Source: Rickettsiales bacterium
Lineage (GTDB): Bacteria > Pseudomonadota > Alphaproteobacteria > TMED127
Direction: 5' to 3'
DNA: 38,823 nucleotides
Assembly (NCBI GenBank): GCA_002690875.1
Contig: NZGH01000044.1
Location: forward strand, 1 to 38,823
In this document: one piece after another, positions 25,761-35,911 of the stretch
How positions within the stretch are numbered: the stretch's first letter is position 1
Layout of the letters: each line of letters starts with the position of its first letter
Made by a program: the position numbers and the translations under genes
The notes under the pieces: model-generated
What the model saw: the letters and a program-made list of their open reading frames with translations, nothing else
The model's database searches: none
What the model was told of the DNA's origin: nothing

Positions 25761-26609
25761 ATGTTATCGTTCCAAGAAATAATTTTTAACCTTCAAAAAT
25801 TTTGGGTAAGCAAAGGTTGTTTACTGACACAGCCCTATGATATGGAGATGGGGGCAGCAACCTTTCATCCTCATACTGCACTAAAAAGCCTGGGAAATAA
25901 AAAATGGAAATCTGTTTTTGTTCAGCCTTGTAGACGACCTTCAGATGGTAGATATGGTAAAAATCCCAACAGATTACAACATTACTATCAGCTTCAGGTA
26001 ATTATCAAACCGAACCCAATAGATTCGCAAGAAATTTACTTAGAAAGTTTGTCTAAAGTTGGTATAAATCACCACATAAATGACATAAAGTTTATTGAAG
26101 ATGATTGGGAAAGTCCTACCCTCGGTGCTGCTGGTCTCGGCTGGGAGATACAGTGCAATGGGATGGAAATAAGCCAATTTACATACTTTCAACAGATTGG
26201 AGGAATTGATTGTAAGCCGGTTTCTCTTGAACTAACTTACGGATTAGAGAGATTAGCAATGTTTGTTCAAAAAGTTGATAATATTTTTGACATAATATGG
26301 GATAAATCTGGCATAACTTACGGCGATATATTTAAAAAAAATGAAGAGCAGATGTCTGCCTTTAATTTTACATATGCTCAAAAAAACTTTTTGTTAAATT
26401 CATTCTCTGCTTTTGACAAAGGATGTGAGGATTTAATTAAAAATAATTTACCATTACCTGCTTATGAGCTTTGTATTAAAGCTAGTCATACTTTTAACCT
26501 CCTAGATGCTAGAGGACTAATATCTGTTACAGAAAGGCAATCATATATTTTAAAAATCAGATCTTTAGTTCAAAAATGCTGTAATTTAATTTTAGATAAA
26601 AATGAGTGA
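25761..26609 (+). CDS. glyQ: Glycyl-tRNA synthetase alpha subunit
   Basis: This is the catalytic subunit of the bacterial alpha2-beta2 glycyl-tRNA synthetase. The 282-residue protein matches the family closely: [29 protein letters not shown] begins it in two parts, then [22 protein letters not shown] (class II motif region), [16 protein letters not shown] and [13 protein letters not shown]. The length is usual (about 290). It overlaps glyS by 8 nt, so both subunits are coupled. No T-box or glycine riboswitch is visible in the roughly 100 nt upstream. Confidence 0.98.
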   Translation: MLSFQEIIFNLQKFWVSKGCLLTQPYDMEMGAATFHPHTALKSLGNKKWKSVFVQPCRRPSDGRYGKNPNRLQHYYQLQVIIKPNPIDSQEIYLESLSKVGINHHINDIKFIEDDWESPTLGAAGLGWEIQCNGMEISQFTYFQQIGGIDCKPVSLELTYGLERLAMFVQKVDNIFDIIWDKSGITYGDIFKKNEEQMSAFNFTYAQKNFLLNSFSAFDKGCEDLIKNNLPLPAYELCIKASHTFNLLDARGLISVTERQSYILKIRSLVQKCCNLILDKNE

Positions 26610-28629
26610 CTTATTGTTAGAAATTTATGGTGAAGAGTTACCAAGTTCGGCACAAATTCTTGGAGAAAAACAACTTTATAAATCCTTTTTAGACCTATTT
26701 ACACACAAGAAGATAAGTTTTTCTTCAATTGAAACCTTTTCAACATCAAGAAGGATTTCAATTATAATAAATAAAATATCAAGAAATGAAAAAAATAATA
26801 CGATTGAAATTAGAGGTCCTAGTGTAGAAGCTGATGATAGAGCGATAACAGGTTTTCTTAAATCTAATGATATAAGTGATGTAAAAAAACTAATCAAAAA
26901 AAAAATAAAAGATAAAGAATATTATTTTTATTTAAAAAAAGTAAGACATAAAAAATTACGAGACATTTTTAATTCAGAAATTCCGTTAATTCTCTCTACA
27001 ATTAAATGGAAAAAATCAATGAGATGGGCATACAATGACCAAAAATGGAGTAGACCGATAAAGAGTATTTTGGGAATATTTGAAAATAAAAAATTAGTTT
27101 TTCAGTTCGCAGGTATTTATTCTAATTTTTTTACTTATGGAAATTATCACTATTCAAAAAAAAAAATTAAATGCCTTGACCCTAATACTTACAAGAAACA
27201 ATTAAAAAAAATATATGTTACATTAGACCCTAAAGAGAGGAAAAAAATAATCTTAAAAAACTTAGAAGAATTTTGTGGAGATAATAATTTAAAATTTGGT
27301 TTTGAAGAGACTATAGTTGAAAGGATTTCAAATTCTGTTGAGCATGCCAATGTTTTTTTTGGAATTTTTGATGAGAAATATTTTAAAATACCTGAATTTA
27401 TTTTAGAAAAGATAATAACTGAAAAACAAGACAACTTTTGTTTTAAAAAAAAAAATGGAGATTTAAGTAATTTTTTTGCTTTTGTATCTAATAAAGAAAA
27501 ATCCAAAAAAAAAAATTTAATTGAAGGCAACCTAAATGTTCTGAAAGCTAGATTTGCAGACGCTGAATTTTTTATTAAAGAAGACCTTAAAGTTAAACCT
27601 AACGAAAGACTTAAAAGTCTCTCCTCAATAATTTATTATGAAAACCTTGGTAGTCTTTATCAAAGATCATTGAGAATTAAAAAATTATCGGAGATTATTG
27701 CTGGAAAATTAGATTATAATATCGAAAAATTTAGTCAGTACTTAATTTACTCTAATATTGATTTAACCTCAGAGGTTGTAAAGGAATATCCTTCATTGCA
27801 AGGATTAGCAGGTGGATTTTATGCAAAAAAAATTGGATTTCCAAAAGATGTTCAAGATGCTTTTTCTGACCAATACAAGATTTCAATAATAAGAAAAGAA
27901 GTTGATTTATCTATTATTTTATCTTTAGCTCAGAAGATCGATAGTATTTTTTGTTTCTTTTCATCCAAAAAAAAAATTTCTGGATCAGGAGATCCCTTTG
28001 GAATAAGGAGAATATCAATTTCGATAATTAAAATTTTATCTGAAAATAAATTAGACTTAGACCTTTTCCAAATTTTTAGTTGCTCTAAAAAATTTAATTT
28101 GGAACAGAAAATTCAGAGTATTGATAATATCGAACTAATTACAAACTTTTTGAATAAAAGGATTGAGGTTTTTTTTGTGGATGAAGGTTATAAAGCTGAA
28201 GTCATAAAGTCCTGTTTAAATTCAAAAAGCTTCAATCCTTACTTTATTTTAACCAAAATAAAGAATTTAACTAAATTTTTAAGTACTGAAAAAGGTAAAA
28301 ATTTCATGAAGGCATTTAAAAGACTTAATTCTATCTCTGATAATAAGCATGATTATCAGGAGGTTGATCATTCTCTTTTGAAAAAAAAAGAGGAGATTAT
28401 GTTGTATGAAATTATTAAAAATTTCAAAAGTAATAAAGAAATTAGCCATTTAAGAATTGATGAAGATTTTTATGAAAAAATATCATATGCAATTAATGAC
28501 TTTTTAGATAACATCAAAGTTAATGCTGAAGAGAATACATTAAGAATTAATAGGAAGTTGCTTTTGTCTGAGTGTAAAAATGTTTTAAGCTCTTTTTATA
28601 ATTTTTCTATTTTGCAAATTGATGATTAA
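26602..28629 (+). CDS. glyS: Glycyl-tRNA synthetase beta subunit
   Basis: This is the tRNA-recognition subunit that partners GlyQ. The 675-residue protein begins [17 protein letters not shown], close to the family N-terminus LLxExxxEELP, and contains [42 protein letters not shown] (HD-like region), and [14 protein letters not shown]. The C-terminal anticodon-binding part runs to the end. It is strongly Lys/Asn/Phe-biased compared with typical GlyS, in line with the base composition. It overlaps glyQ upstream and meaB downstream. Confidence 0.95.
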   Translation: MSDLLLEIYGEELPSSAQILGEKQLYKSFLDLFTHKKISFSSIETFSTSRRISIIINKISRNEKNNTIEIRGPSVEADDRAITGFLKSNDISDVKKLIKKKIKDKEYYFYLKKVRHKKLRDIFNSEIPLILSTIKWKKSMRWAYNDQKWSRPIKSILGIFENKKLVFQFAGIYSNFFTYGNYHYSKKKIKCLDPNTYKKQLKKIYVTLDPKERKKIILKNLEEFCGDNNLKFGFEETIVERISNSVEHANVFFGIFDEKYFKIPEFILEKIITEKQDNFCFKKKNGDLSNFFAFVSNKEKSKKKNLIEGNLNVLKARFADAEFFIKEDLKVKPNERLKSLSSIIYYENLGSLYQRSLRIKKLSEIIAGKLDYNIEKFSQYLIYSNIDLTSEVVKEYPSLQGLAGGFYAKKIGFPKDVQDAFSDQYKISIIRKEVDLSIILSLAQKIDSIFCFFSSKKKISGSGDPFGIRRISISIIKILSENKLDLDLFQIFSCSKKFNLEQKIQSIDNIELITNFLNKRIEVFFVDEGYKAEVIKSCLNSKSFNPYFILTKIKNLTKFLSTEKGKNFMKAFKRLNSISDNKHDYQEVDHSLLKKKEEIMLYEIIKNFKSNKEISHLRIDEDFYEKISYAINDFLDNIKVNAEENTLRINRKLLLSECKNVLSSFYNFSILQIDD

Positions 28630-29518
28630 TTTAAAAAAAAAAATTGAACTTTCTAATATTCTTGAAAAAATTGAGGTCCATGGAGACTCTTTAGAAAATA
28701 TAAAATTATTAGATAACCTTCATTCTAAACCAAAGTCACACGTTCTAGGAATCACAGGACCTCCTGGAGCTGGAAAGTCCTCACTTATAGATAAATTAAT
28801 AAGTATTATAAGGAAAAATAAAAAAACAGTAGGAGTAATAGCCATAGATCCCTCTTCTTCAAAATCTGGTGGTGCATTGTTAGGTGATAGGACTAGATTT
28901 CAATTAGACCCGAATGATAGTGGAGTTTATGTGAGATCAATGGCTGCCAAAGATTATTTAGGAGGTGTTTCAGAGTTGACGTATCCAACAATGGTAGTAA
29001 TGAGGTCTAAATTTGATTTTTTAATTATTGAAACCGTTGGCGTTGGTCAATCAGAAACAAGTATTAAAAATATTGTGGATACAGTTATTTTATGCGTTCA
29101 ACCCGGAAGTGGTGATGCAATTCAATTTATGAAGTCAGGTATTTTCGAAATCCCAGATCTAGTTTTAGTTACAAAGTGTGATATGGAAAAACTTTCAAAT
29201 CAAACTTTCTCTGATTTATCAGGAAGTAGTGTTTATTTTAAAGATAAAAATGAATGGGACATTAAAATAATTTTGACTTCTTCACATAAGAATATTGGTC
29301 TTAATTCTCTTGAAAAAGATATTGAAAATAGGTGGAAATGGTTAATTGAAGAAGACAGGCTTAACAAAAATAGATATTCGCAAGACATTGAATGGATGAA
29401 AAATTCTATAATTCGAGAATTTGGGACGTCAGGTTTAAAGAAAGGATTTGAAAAAATTAATTATAAAAAAAACCCTTTCTCAGAATTAGCTAGAATTTCT
29501 AAAGTTTTAAGAAATTAA
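28622..29518 (+). CDS. meaB: MeaB/ArgK-family G3E GTPase
   Basis: MeaB protects and loads adenosylcobalamin for methylmalonyl-CoA mutase. The 298-residue protein has Walker A ITGPPGAGKSSLIDKL (about residues 41-56), AIDPSSSKSGGALLGDRTRF (switch I and the family signature), IETVGVGQSE (Walker B/switch II) and VTKCDMEK for guanine binding. I chose ATG 28622; the open frame begins one codon earlier at TTG. It overlaps glyS by 8 nt. No mutase subunit is visible in this window, so its partner must be elsewhere or its role differs. Confidence 0.9.
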   Translation: MINLKKKIELSNILEKIEVHGDSLENIKLLDNLHSKPKSHVLGITGPPGAGKSSLIDKLISIIRKNKKTVGVIAIDPSSSKSGGALLGDRTRFQLDPNDSGVYVRSMAAKDYLGGVSELTYPTMVVMRSKFDFLIIETVGVGQSETSIKNIVDTVILCVQPGSGDAIQFMKSGIFEIPDLVLVTKCDMEKLSNQTFSDLSGSSVYFKDKNEWDIKIILTSSHKNIGLNSLEKDIENRWKWLIEEDRLNKNRYSQDIEWMKNSIIREFGTSGLKKGFEKINYKKNPFSELARISKVLRN

Positions 29519-30372
29519 TCTTTAACCCACCATGGCTTTCGAATTGTTAGCTTGGAATCACCTGAAAAAAAATTTTTTGCATTAGGATTACTAAATGCTT
29601 TAGTGTCTAACAAAGCAATACCACATTTTTTATTGTGACTTTTTAGTTGACCAACAATTTTTTCCTCTAAAATAATATCATTTTTTAAATTGTTTTTAAA
29701 ATCAATTAAAACTTCAAAAATTTGTTTTTTTACAATTTGCCTATGCTTCATTCTTGCTGTAATTTCTTGTCCCATGTAACATCCTTTTGTCCAAGAAATA
29801 CCGTTGAGATCATCGAACCTCATTTCAAGTAAAAGTGATTTTAGTTTTATTGCATCAATTGAAAAATCAGGAACACAGTTGTTAAGTCTCAAGGTTTCAT
29901 ATTTATAATCATTAATCGCACTGAATTTTTTTTTAATTTCGACAAGAAAATTTGAATTTGCGTACGTTCTCGAAAAAAAACTATTATCAAACCTTGGGTC
30001 ATAAAAACTAATTATATTAAAGGAGCTATTGTCTAAAATATTCAATTTTTTTTTCGTAAGAATAATATTTAAATCAGAATTAATTGTGATTTGGGTATCA
30101 AATCTAAGTTTGTACATCATCAGTTTATTTATAATTTCTTCTTGTTCACTAATATCGGATTCTAAGTAAAATTTTTCGTTGAAGTTAGAAATAAAAAAAT
30201 CATGCTGAAACTTACCTTGAGGGGTAAGGAGGGATGAATAAATTGATGGTTTATTTCTTAACAATTCTACATCATTTGATATTATTCCTTGAATAAACTT
30301 AAACCTGTCTTTGCCTTCAATTAATATTATTCCTCTTTTTTTAAAAAGGTAGTATTCTTTATTGTCAAACAT
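29515..30372 (-). CDS. ygfZ: YgfZ/IbaG57-type folate-binding protein for Fe-S cluster maintenance
   Basis: YgfZ (COG0354) uses a folate to help assemble or repair certain Fe-S proteins. The 285-residue protein shows GKDRFKFIQGIISNDV near the N-terminus, and SSLLTPQGKFQHDFFI, both as in the GcvT-like fold. The family signature K-G-C-[YF]-x-G-Q-E is present as WTKGCYMGQEITARMKHR, with the essential Cys. It is convergent with meaB, overlapping by 4 nt, and divergent from the glycosyltransferase cluster. Confidence 0.93.
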   Translation of the reverse strand: MFDNKEYYLFKKRGIILIEGKDRFKFIQGIISNDVELLRNKPSIYSSLLTPQGKFQHDFFISNFNEKFYLESDISEQEEIINKLMMYKLRFDTQITINSDLNIILTKKKLNILDNSSFNIISFYDPRFDNSFFSRTYANSNFLVEIKKKFSAINDYKYETLRLNNCVPDFSIDAIKLKSLLLEMRFDDLNGISWTKGCYMGQEITARMKHRQIVKKQIFEVLIDFKNNLKNDIILEEKIVGQLKSHNKKCGIALLDTKAFSNPNAKNFFSGDSKLTIRKPWWVKD

Positions 30373-30414
30373 GTTATTTAATTTATTAATTTTAAATTTT
30401 TTAACAAGTTTATA

Positions 30415-31377
30415 ATGACAAAAAAAGTCCTAGTAATCTCATCTAACAGGTTAGGTGATTGTATCTTATCATCAGGCTTAAATGGTTTTTTAAAAAATAA
30501 ATTTGAAGATGCAAAAGTTTTTTTTGTTTGTGGACCTATCCCTGGTGAATTTTTTAAATTATGTAAAAATATAGACAAACTAATAATTTTAAAAAAAAGG
30601 AAATTTTCTTTACATTGGTTTTATCTTTGGAGGTTGTTATTTTTTAATTATTGGGATTGTGTTGTTGATCTAAGGGGAACCCTAATAAGTTTTTTTTTAT
30701 TTTCAAAAATAAGAAAAGTTTATAGTGTTAGGTCAAACCTTCATAAAGTTAAGGAAATCTCAAGGCTATTTCCATGCAGGGATCTTTCACCTGAAATATT
30801 TTTAAATGAAAAGGATATCGAAAATAAAAGCTTTTTAAAATTAATTCAAAAAGAGGCTAAAAATAAAAAATTAATCATGGTTGCTCCAAGTGCCAACTGG
30901 ATAGGAAAAACCTGGCCAATTCATAACTTTTGCTCTCTATTACAAAAATTAAGTAAAAATACTAATTTTAAAAATTCTTATTTTATAATTGTAGGACCTG
31001 AAAATGAAAAAAGTTCTATCAATGATCTATTAAAATTAAAAAATTTACCAATTTTTGATTTAGTGGGAAAAACCGATCTATCGGAGATTTTTTTAATAAT
31101 GAAAAAGTCAAAACTGTTTATTGGAAATGATTCAGGGCTCATGCATCTTTCTGCATTAGCGGAAATTCCAACAGTTGGTTTATTTGGACCTAGTGATTCA
31201 AATAGATACCATCCATGGGGGGAAAAAACTCTGGCTATTAAAGGACCTAAATCTCCTAATGAATTAATGGGTCATAAAGAATTCAATCCCAAAAAAGTTA
31301 ATTCACTAATGAATGATTTATCAGTAAATTACGTTTTTAAAGAATTAATAAAATTTTATAAAATATGTTATGACTAG
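30415..31377 (+). CDS. Glycosyltransferase family 9 (heptosyltransferase-like)
   Basis: GT9 enzymes transfer heptose from an ADP-heptose donor to the lipopolysaccharide core. The 320-residue protein has the N-terminal Rossmann start KVLVISSNRLGDCILSSGL, the middle VVDLRGTLIS, and the C-terminal donor-binding FIGNDSGLMHLSALAEIPTVGLFGPSD, which is diagnostic for GT9. PSANWIGKTWPIHNF marks the inter-domain start. The acceptor is unknown. It opens a run of four overlapping glycosyltransferase genes and overlaps the next by 8 nt. Confidence 0.9.
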   Translation: MTKKVLVISSNRLGDCILSSGLNGFLKNKFEDAKVFFVCGPIPGEFFKLCKNIDKLIILKKRKFSLHWFYLWRLLFFNYWDCVVDLRGTLISFFLFSKIRKVYSVRSNLHKVKEISRLFPCRDLSPEIFLNEKDIENKSFLKLIQKEAKNKKLIMVAPSANWIGKTWPIHNFCSLLQKLSKNTNFKNSYFIIVGPENEKSSINDLLKLKNLPIFDLVGKTDLSEIFLIMKKSKLFIGNDSGLMHLSALAEIPTVGLFGPSDSNRYHPWGEKTLAIKGPKSPNELMGHKEFNPKKVNSLMNDLSVNYVFKELIKFYKICYD

Positions 31378-32125
31378 TTTATCAATTTTAATAGTAGTAC
31401 ATAATGAAGAAAAGCAATTGGAAAGTTGTCTTAAGACCATATCATTTAGTGATGAATTAGTTATTATTTTAGATAAGTGTACTGATAAATCTAAACAAAT
31501 AGCAAAAAAGTTTACAAAAAGAATATTTTCTGGCTCATGGGAAATTGAAGGAAATAGAAGAAATTATGGTATAAGTAAATGTAACTGTAATTGGATTCTA
31601 GAAATTGATTCAGATGAAAGAGTTCCACCAAAATTGGCAAAAGAAATTTTAGAAGTTATAAAAACAAGCAAAAATTCTTGGCATTTAATTAATGTAAATA
31701 ATTATTTAGGAAAAAAAGTTATAAAAAATGGGTGGGGGGCATATATAGGTAAATCCTCATATGCAGGTCTCTTTAAAAAAAATACTAAGACTTGGGGTAA
31801 ACAAAGAGTTCATCCAAAAATTTTTCTAAAAGGAAAACAAGGAGAAACCCTTAAAAATTCAATTGACCATTTTTATTGTAAGTCAATTTCAGATCTAATT
31901 AATAAGCTTAATAGTTATTCAACAGCAAGAGCAAAAGACCTCAAAGAAAAGCCAGGAAAGGAAAATTTACTGATAAATATAAGAAGAATTTTTTCTAGAT
32001 TTTGGAAAGTTTATTTTTTAAGAAAAGGTTATAAAGAAAAAAATATTGGAATAGTTATAGCCTTGGTTGCTTGCTTATTTCCTTTAATATCTTACTTGAA
32101 ATATAAATTTGAACAAAAGAAATGA
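31370..32125 (+). CDS. Glycosyltransferase family 2 (WaaE/KdtX-like)
   Basis: A 251-residue GT-A fold enzyme. SLSILIVVHNEEKQLESCLKTIS forms the nucleotide-binding start in two parts, ELVIILDKCTDKSKQIA follows, and LEIDSDERVPP is the DxD-type metal site. The string GNRRNYGISKCNCNWIL matches the WaaE/KdtX group that adds glucose or a related sugar to the lipopolysaccharide core. The C-terminus carries a short hydrophobic helix (about residues 223-241) that may attach it to the membrane. It sits between a GT9 and two GT4 enzymes, overlapping both neighbours by 4-8 nt. Confidence 0.87.
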   Translation: MTSLSILIVVHNEEKQLESCLKTISFSDELVIILDKCTDKSKQIAKKFTKRIFSGSWEIEGNRRNYGISKCNCNWILEIDSDERVPPKLAKEILEVIKTSKNSWHLINVNNYLGKKVIKNGWGAYIGKSSYAGLFKKNTKTWGKQRVHPKIFLKGKQGETLKNSIDHFYCKSISDLINKLNSYSTARAKDLKEKPGKENLLINIRRIFSRFWKVYFLRKGYKEKNIGIVIALVACLFPLISYLKYKFEQKK

Positions 32126-33153
32126 CTAAACTTTTATTTGTCGACAACGGAATAGAATTTGATTCTGTATTACTAAAAAAAAAACCTTTTGGTGGAGCGG
32201 AGGTTGCTTTTGTATCGTTAGTTGAGGCTTTAGCAAAATTAAACTATGAAGTTTGCATTTACAATAATTGCTTAAATGAAGGTAAGATAAATGGTGTTGA
32301 TTGGAAAAAACTTGATTCAAGAATATATAAAGAAAAATTTGATGTTCTTATAGTTAATAGAGGTGATAAATTTCTTGATTTTAAAAAAGAATGTAAAAAA
32401 AGAATATTTTGGATACATAATCCGGCAAAATATCTTCTAAAGTATAGATACTTATCAAAATTATTTTTTAATAAATTTAAAATTGTTTTTTCGAGTAATT
32501 ATCATTATTCAACTTATCCTAAATGGGCTCCTGCTTTAGAAAAAATTGTTATTCCATATGGAGTAAAAAATGAACTTTTTTTAAAAAAAAATAAAGCTCC
32601 TAAACCAATTTCAATTTTTACCTCAAATCCTATGCGAGGACTGGATTGGTTGTTACAACAGTGGGAAAAAAATATTTTTTTTCACGTCCCTGGAGCTAGA
32701 TTAAATTTATTTACAGGATTCGAGACGTATGGAAAGTTTGGATTAAAACATAAAAATTCTGTAAATAAAATTTTATCACTTGTTAAAAATGCAAAAAAAA
32801 ATGCAGTTTATTTGAGCCCCCCAATAAGTAGAAATGAATTAAAAAAACAAATTTCAAAATCTAGGGTTTTACTTTATAGAGGAACAAATGATGAAACTTT
32901 CTGTATGGCTGTTGCAGAGGCACAAGTATTAGGTGTGCCAGCTGTAGTTTGTAATTTTGGTTCGTTAAAAGAACGTATTAAAAATAATCATACTGGTTAT
33001 GTATGTGAAAATGACGAAGATTTTTCATTAAAAACTATAAAACTCTTGAAAGATGACAAGACTTGGATGAGAATGCATAAAAGCCTTATTAAAAATAATA
33101 ATCATGAAAATTGGATGGAAGTGGCAAAAAGATGGCAAAAAATAATAGATTAA
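32122..33153 (+). CDS. Glycosyltransferase family 4-like protein
   Basis: A 343-residue GT-B protein. The N-terminal domain starts KLLFVDNGIEFDS and has the FGGAEVAF glycine-rich acceptor loop. The C-terminal half carries IPYGVKNELF, ISIFTSNPMRGLDWLL and the donor-binding segment NDETFCMAVAEAQVLGVPAVVCNFGS, with the E-x7-E-like ending of family 4. Substrate is unknown. It overlaps the GT2 gene by 4 nt and the next GT4 gene by 22 nt with the start I chose for that gene. Confidence 0.85.
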   Translation: MTKLLFVDNGIEFDSVLLKKKPFGGAEVAFVSLVEALAKLNYEVCIYNNCLNEGKINGVDWKKLDSRIYKEKFDVLIVNRGDKFLDFKKECKKRIFWIHNPAKYLLKYRYLSKLFFNKFKIVFSSNYHYSTYPKWAPALEKIVIPYGVKNELFLKKNKAPKPISIFTSNPMRGLDWLLQQWEKNIFFHVPGARLNLFTGFETYGKFGLKHKNSVNKILSLVKNAKKNAVYLSPPISRNELKKQISKSRVLLYRGTNDETFCMAVAEAQVLGVPAVVCNFGSLKERIKNNHTGYVCENDEDFSLKTIKLLKDDKTWMRMHKSLIKNNNHENWMEVAKRWQKIID

Positions 33154-34169
33154 GAATTTTAAATATTCTTGGAGGATCAAAAGAAGGTGGGGCAGAAAAA
33201 TTTTTCGAGAGGATTTCTTTGTCTTTGGCGAAAGACAATAATGTTGATCAAGAAATAATAATTAGAAAAAGTAAAAAAAGATTTGAAAGACTTAAGGATA
33301 AAATAAAAAAAATTCACCAAATTAAGTTCTTCTATTTTTTTAATCCCTTTTGCCACAGACAAATAGCTTTAATATTTGAAAATTTTAAACCAGACATTGT
33401 TTTAACTTGGATGAATAGGGCATCAAGACTTTTACCACATAGTGGAAGATATAATTCTATAAATATTGGTAGACTTGGTGGATATTATAAAATTAAAAAT
33501 TATGTAAACTGTGACTATTTGATAACTAATACATTAGATTTAAAAAATTATATTATTGGACATGGTTGGGAGTCTGATAAAGTTGAATTTATACCAAATT
33601 TTGTTGATGATAATAATAGACAAAAGTTAGAAAAAGATACCGATAAAAAAATAATTTTATGTCTTGGAAGATTCCATAAAAATAAGGGAATAGATATTTT
33701 ATTAAAAGCGATGACATACATAAATGATTTTGAATTATGGATAGTGGGTTCGGGAGAAGAGAAAGTTTTATATGATAAAATAATTTCAGAATACAAACTT
33801 GAACAAAAAGTTAATTTTTTTGAATGGACAGATGATATTTCTAGGTTCTTAAATGTTTCATCAGTGCTAATCTGTCCTTCCAGACATGAACCTTTTGGAA
33901 ATGTGATAGTTGAGGCATGGGCTCATAAGATTCCAGTAATTGTTGCTGATATTGGTGGTCCTAAAATAATGGTAAAAAATAAAATTAATGGACTTAAGTT
34001 TGGAAAAGAGGATATATTCGATCTTATTAAACAAATAAAATTATTAGACTCAAACCCAACCTTAAAAAAGAAAATAATTAATAACGGTTACAAAGACTTT
34101 AAAAAAAATTATTCCGAAGACCTTATTATAAAAAAATACCTTAACTTTTTTTATAAAATTATAGATTAA
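33132..34169 (+). CDS. Glycosyltransferase family 4 protein
   Basis: A GT-B sugar transferase of about 345 residues. It opens RLRILNILGGSKEGGAEKFF, with the Gly-rich loop, and has IPNFVDDNNR, ILCLGRFHKNKGIDILLKAM (start of the donor domain) and CPSRHEPFGNVIVEAWAHKIPVIV, the E-P-F-G-x-x-x-x-E-A signature of family 4. I prefer ATG 33132 to 33111: GGAAG lies about 9 nt before it, and the product then begins MAKNNRLRIL without an unusual leader. It overlaps asnB at TAATG. Confidence 0.9.
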   Translation: MAKNNRLRILNILGGSKEGGAEKFFERISLSLAKDNNVDQEIIIRKSKKRFERLKDKIKKIHQIKFFYFFNPFCHRQIALIFENFKPDIVLTWMNRASRLLPHSGRYNSINIGRLGGYYKIKNYVNCDYLITNTLDLKNYIIGHGWESDKVEFIPNFVDDNNRQKLEKDTDKKIILCLGRFHKNKGIDILLKAMTYINDFELWIVGSGEEKVLYDKIISEYKLEQKVNFFEWTDDISRFLNVSSVLICPSRHEPFGNVIVEAWAHKIPVIVADIGGPKIMVKNKINGLKFGKEDIFDLIKQIKLLDSNPTLKKKIINNGYKDFKKNYSEDLIIKKYLNFFYKIID

Positions 34170-35896
34170 TGTGCGGAATCGCTGGTATCCTATTAAATAA
34201 TTCAAACAAGAAATTAATTGAAAAATTTCAGAAAATTTCTGGTCAATTATCACATAGAGGACCTGACTCCTCCTCTTTTTATAAAAATTCCAAAAACTTG
34301 TTTATTCACACTCGTTTGTCGATCATTGATTTAAAAGGAGGAAACCAACCGATAATCAATAATGATTTAATTCTAGTTGCAAATGGAGAAATTTATAATG
34401 ATCCAGAGATTAGATCTTCTTATAAAACATATAATTTCAAGACAGAATCAGACTCAGAATCTATTATGACATTATATCATCAAGAGGGGCTTAATGGGTT
34501 AGAAAAGTTGAGGGGTATGTATGCTTTTGCAATTTATGATAAAAAAAAAGACTACACAGTCTTAGGTAGAGATATTTTTGGAATAAAGCCATTATACTTT
34601 TCACTTATTAAAGATGGAATTATATTTAGCTCAGAAATAACTCCGTTAATAAACACTAAGATCGTAAAAAAAAAAATTTCTGAAGAAAAATTAATTGAAT
34701 ACTTTGAATTACAATATACGACTGGAAAAAAAACTATTTTTAAGGATATTTTTAGATTAAGACCTGGAGAAATTTTAACCATTCAGAACGGTAAAATTAT
34801 AAATAGTAAATTACAAAAACTTAATTTATTAAAGAAAAAGCCACCTAACTTAGATAATAATTTTATTGAAAAAAAAATAGAAGAAAGCGTGTCTGTTCAT
34901 TTAAGAAGTGATGTACCTTATTGTTTATTTTTTTCTGGAGGTATTGATTCAATGTTAATTATGTACTTTATGAGTAAACTTAACTTAGGAAGTAAAATAG
35001 AAGCTTTTAAAGTTAACATAGATAATAGAAAGAATAATTCAAATAATACCCTGTTAAAAAAAATTTCACATGAATATAAAATTAAATTTAATGAAATCCA
35101 TTTTACAGAAGATGACTTCTGGAATACCATTCCTTTTGCTGCAAAAAAAATAGATGACCCAATAGCAGATTATGCGATTCTTCCAACATTTAAGTTAGCA
35201 TCTGTAGCTTCAAAAAAATTTAAAGTTGCAATTACAGGAGAGGGTGGTGATGAATTATTTGCAGGATACGGAAGGGATAGGCATTACAACTTTTTTAAAA
35301 ATAAATTCTTCAAAGGTGCTTTTAGAAAGTTAGGAAAATTTAACAATAATTATTGGGAATTTGAAACTAACCAAACTTTTATTGAAAATTTAGATTTGAC
35401 TAAAGTTCAAAAACATCAATTTTTTGATTACTATAATTGGCTACCTAATAATTTATTGGTAAAGTTAGACAGATGCCTAATGAGTCATGGTATGGAAGGA
35501 AGGACTCCTTTGATTGATAAAAAACTATTTGAAAATTTTTTTTTTATTAAAGATAAGTATAAAATTAGAAATGGCTTTGGAAAGTTTTTGATAAGAAATT
35601 TTATAAAATCTAGGGTGAAATATTATGATGCCTTTTCAAAAAAAGAGGGATTTACAGTTCCGATTGAAAAATGGCTTCCTAAACATTCGAAGTTTTTCTT
35701 AGAGTTTTTACCTAAAATTGAAATTCTCAGAATATTTTTTGATCAAGACGAAATTAAAGAGTTATGTAAGTCTATTACCCATAATAAAAAAGCAATCAAG
35801 TGTGTTTGGCATATGATTTTTATTTCAGCGTGGTATTATGTAACTTTTAACAATGTAAAAACTGATGGTAATTTTTTTGATATAATATCTAACTAA
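34169..35896 (+). CDS. asnB: Asparagine synthetase, glutamine-hydrolysing (AsnB-type)
   Basis: It converts aspartate, glutamine and ATP to asparagine, or amidates another substrate. Cys2 in MCGIAGI is the glutaminase nucleophile; ANGEIYND, LSHRGPDSS and the ATP-pyrophosphatase loop FFSGGIDSML follow, then GEGGDELFAGYGRDRHYN. The 575-residue length is usual, and the C-terminus holds MEGRTPLIDKKLF. It is translationally coupled to the glycosyltransferases (TAATG overlap). Homologues in polysaccharide clusters are often thought to amidate sugars, so a role in surface glycan modification is possible, as is ordinary asparagine supply. Confidence 0.93.
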   Translation: MCGIAGILLNNSNKKLIEKFQKISGQLSHRGPDSSSFYKNSKNLFIHTRLSIIDLKGGNQPIINNDLILVANGEIYNDPEIRSSYKTYNFKTESDSESIMTLYHQEGLNGLEKLRGMYAFAIYDKKKDYTVLGRDIFGIKPLYFSLIKDGIIFSSEITPLINTKIVKKKISEEKLIEYFELQYTTGKKTIFKDIFRLRPGEILTIQNGKIINSKLQKLNLLKKKPPNLDNNFIEKKIEESVSVHLRSDVPYCLFFSGGIDSMLIMYFMSKLNLGSKIEAFKVNIDNRKNNSNNTLLKKISHEYKIKFNEIHFTEDDFWNTIPFAAKKIDDPIADYAILPTFKLASVASKKFKVAITGEGGDELFAGYGRDRHYNFFKNKFFKGAFRKLGKFNNNYWEFETNQTFIENLDLTKVQKHQFFDYYNWLPNNLLVKLDRCLMSHGMEGRTPLIDKKLFENFFFIKDKYKIRNGFGKFLIRNFIKSRVKYYDAFSKKEGFTVPIEKWLPKHSKFFLEFLPKIEILRIFFDQDEIKELCKSITHNKKAIKCVWHMIFISAWYYVTFNNVKTDGNFFDIISN

Positions 35897-35911
35897 AATT
35901 TTATTAGAATA

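Noticed and set aside
27189..27530. 113-codon open frame antisense to glyS
   Set aside because: It is the mirror of Lys-rich GlyS sequence giving Phe-rich product; no independent support.
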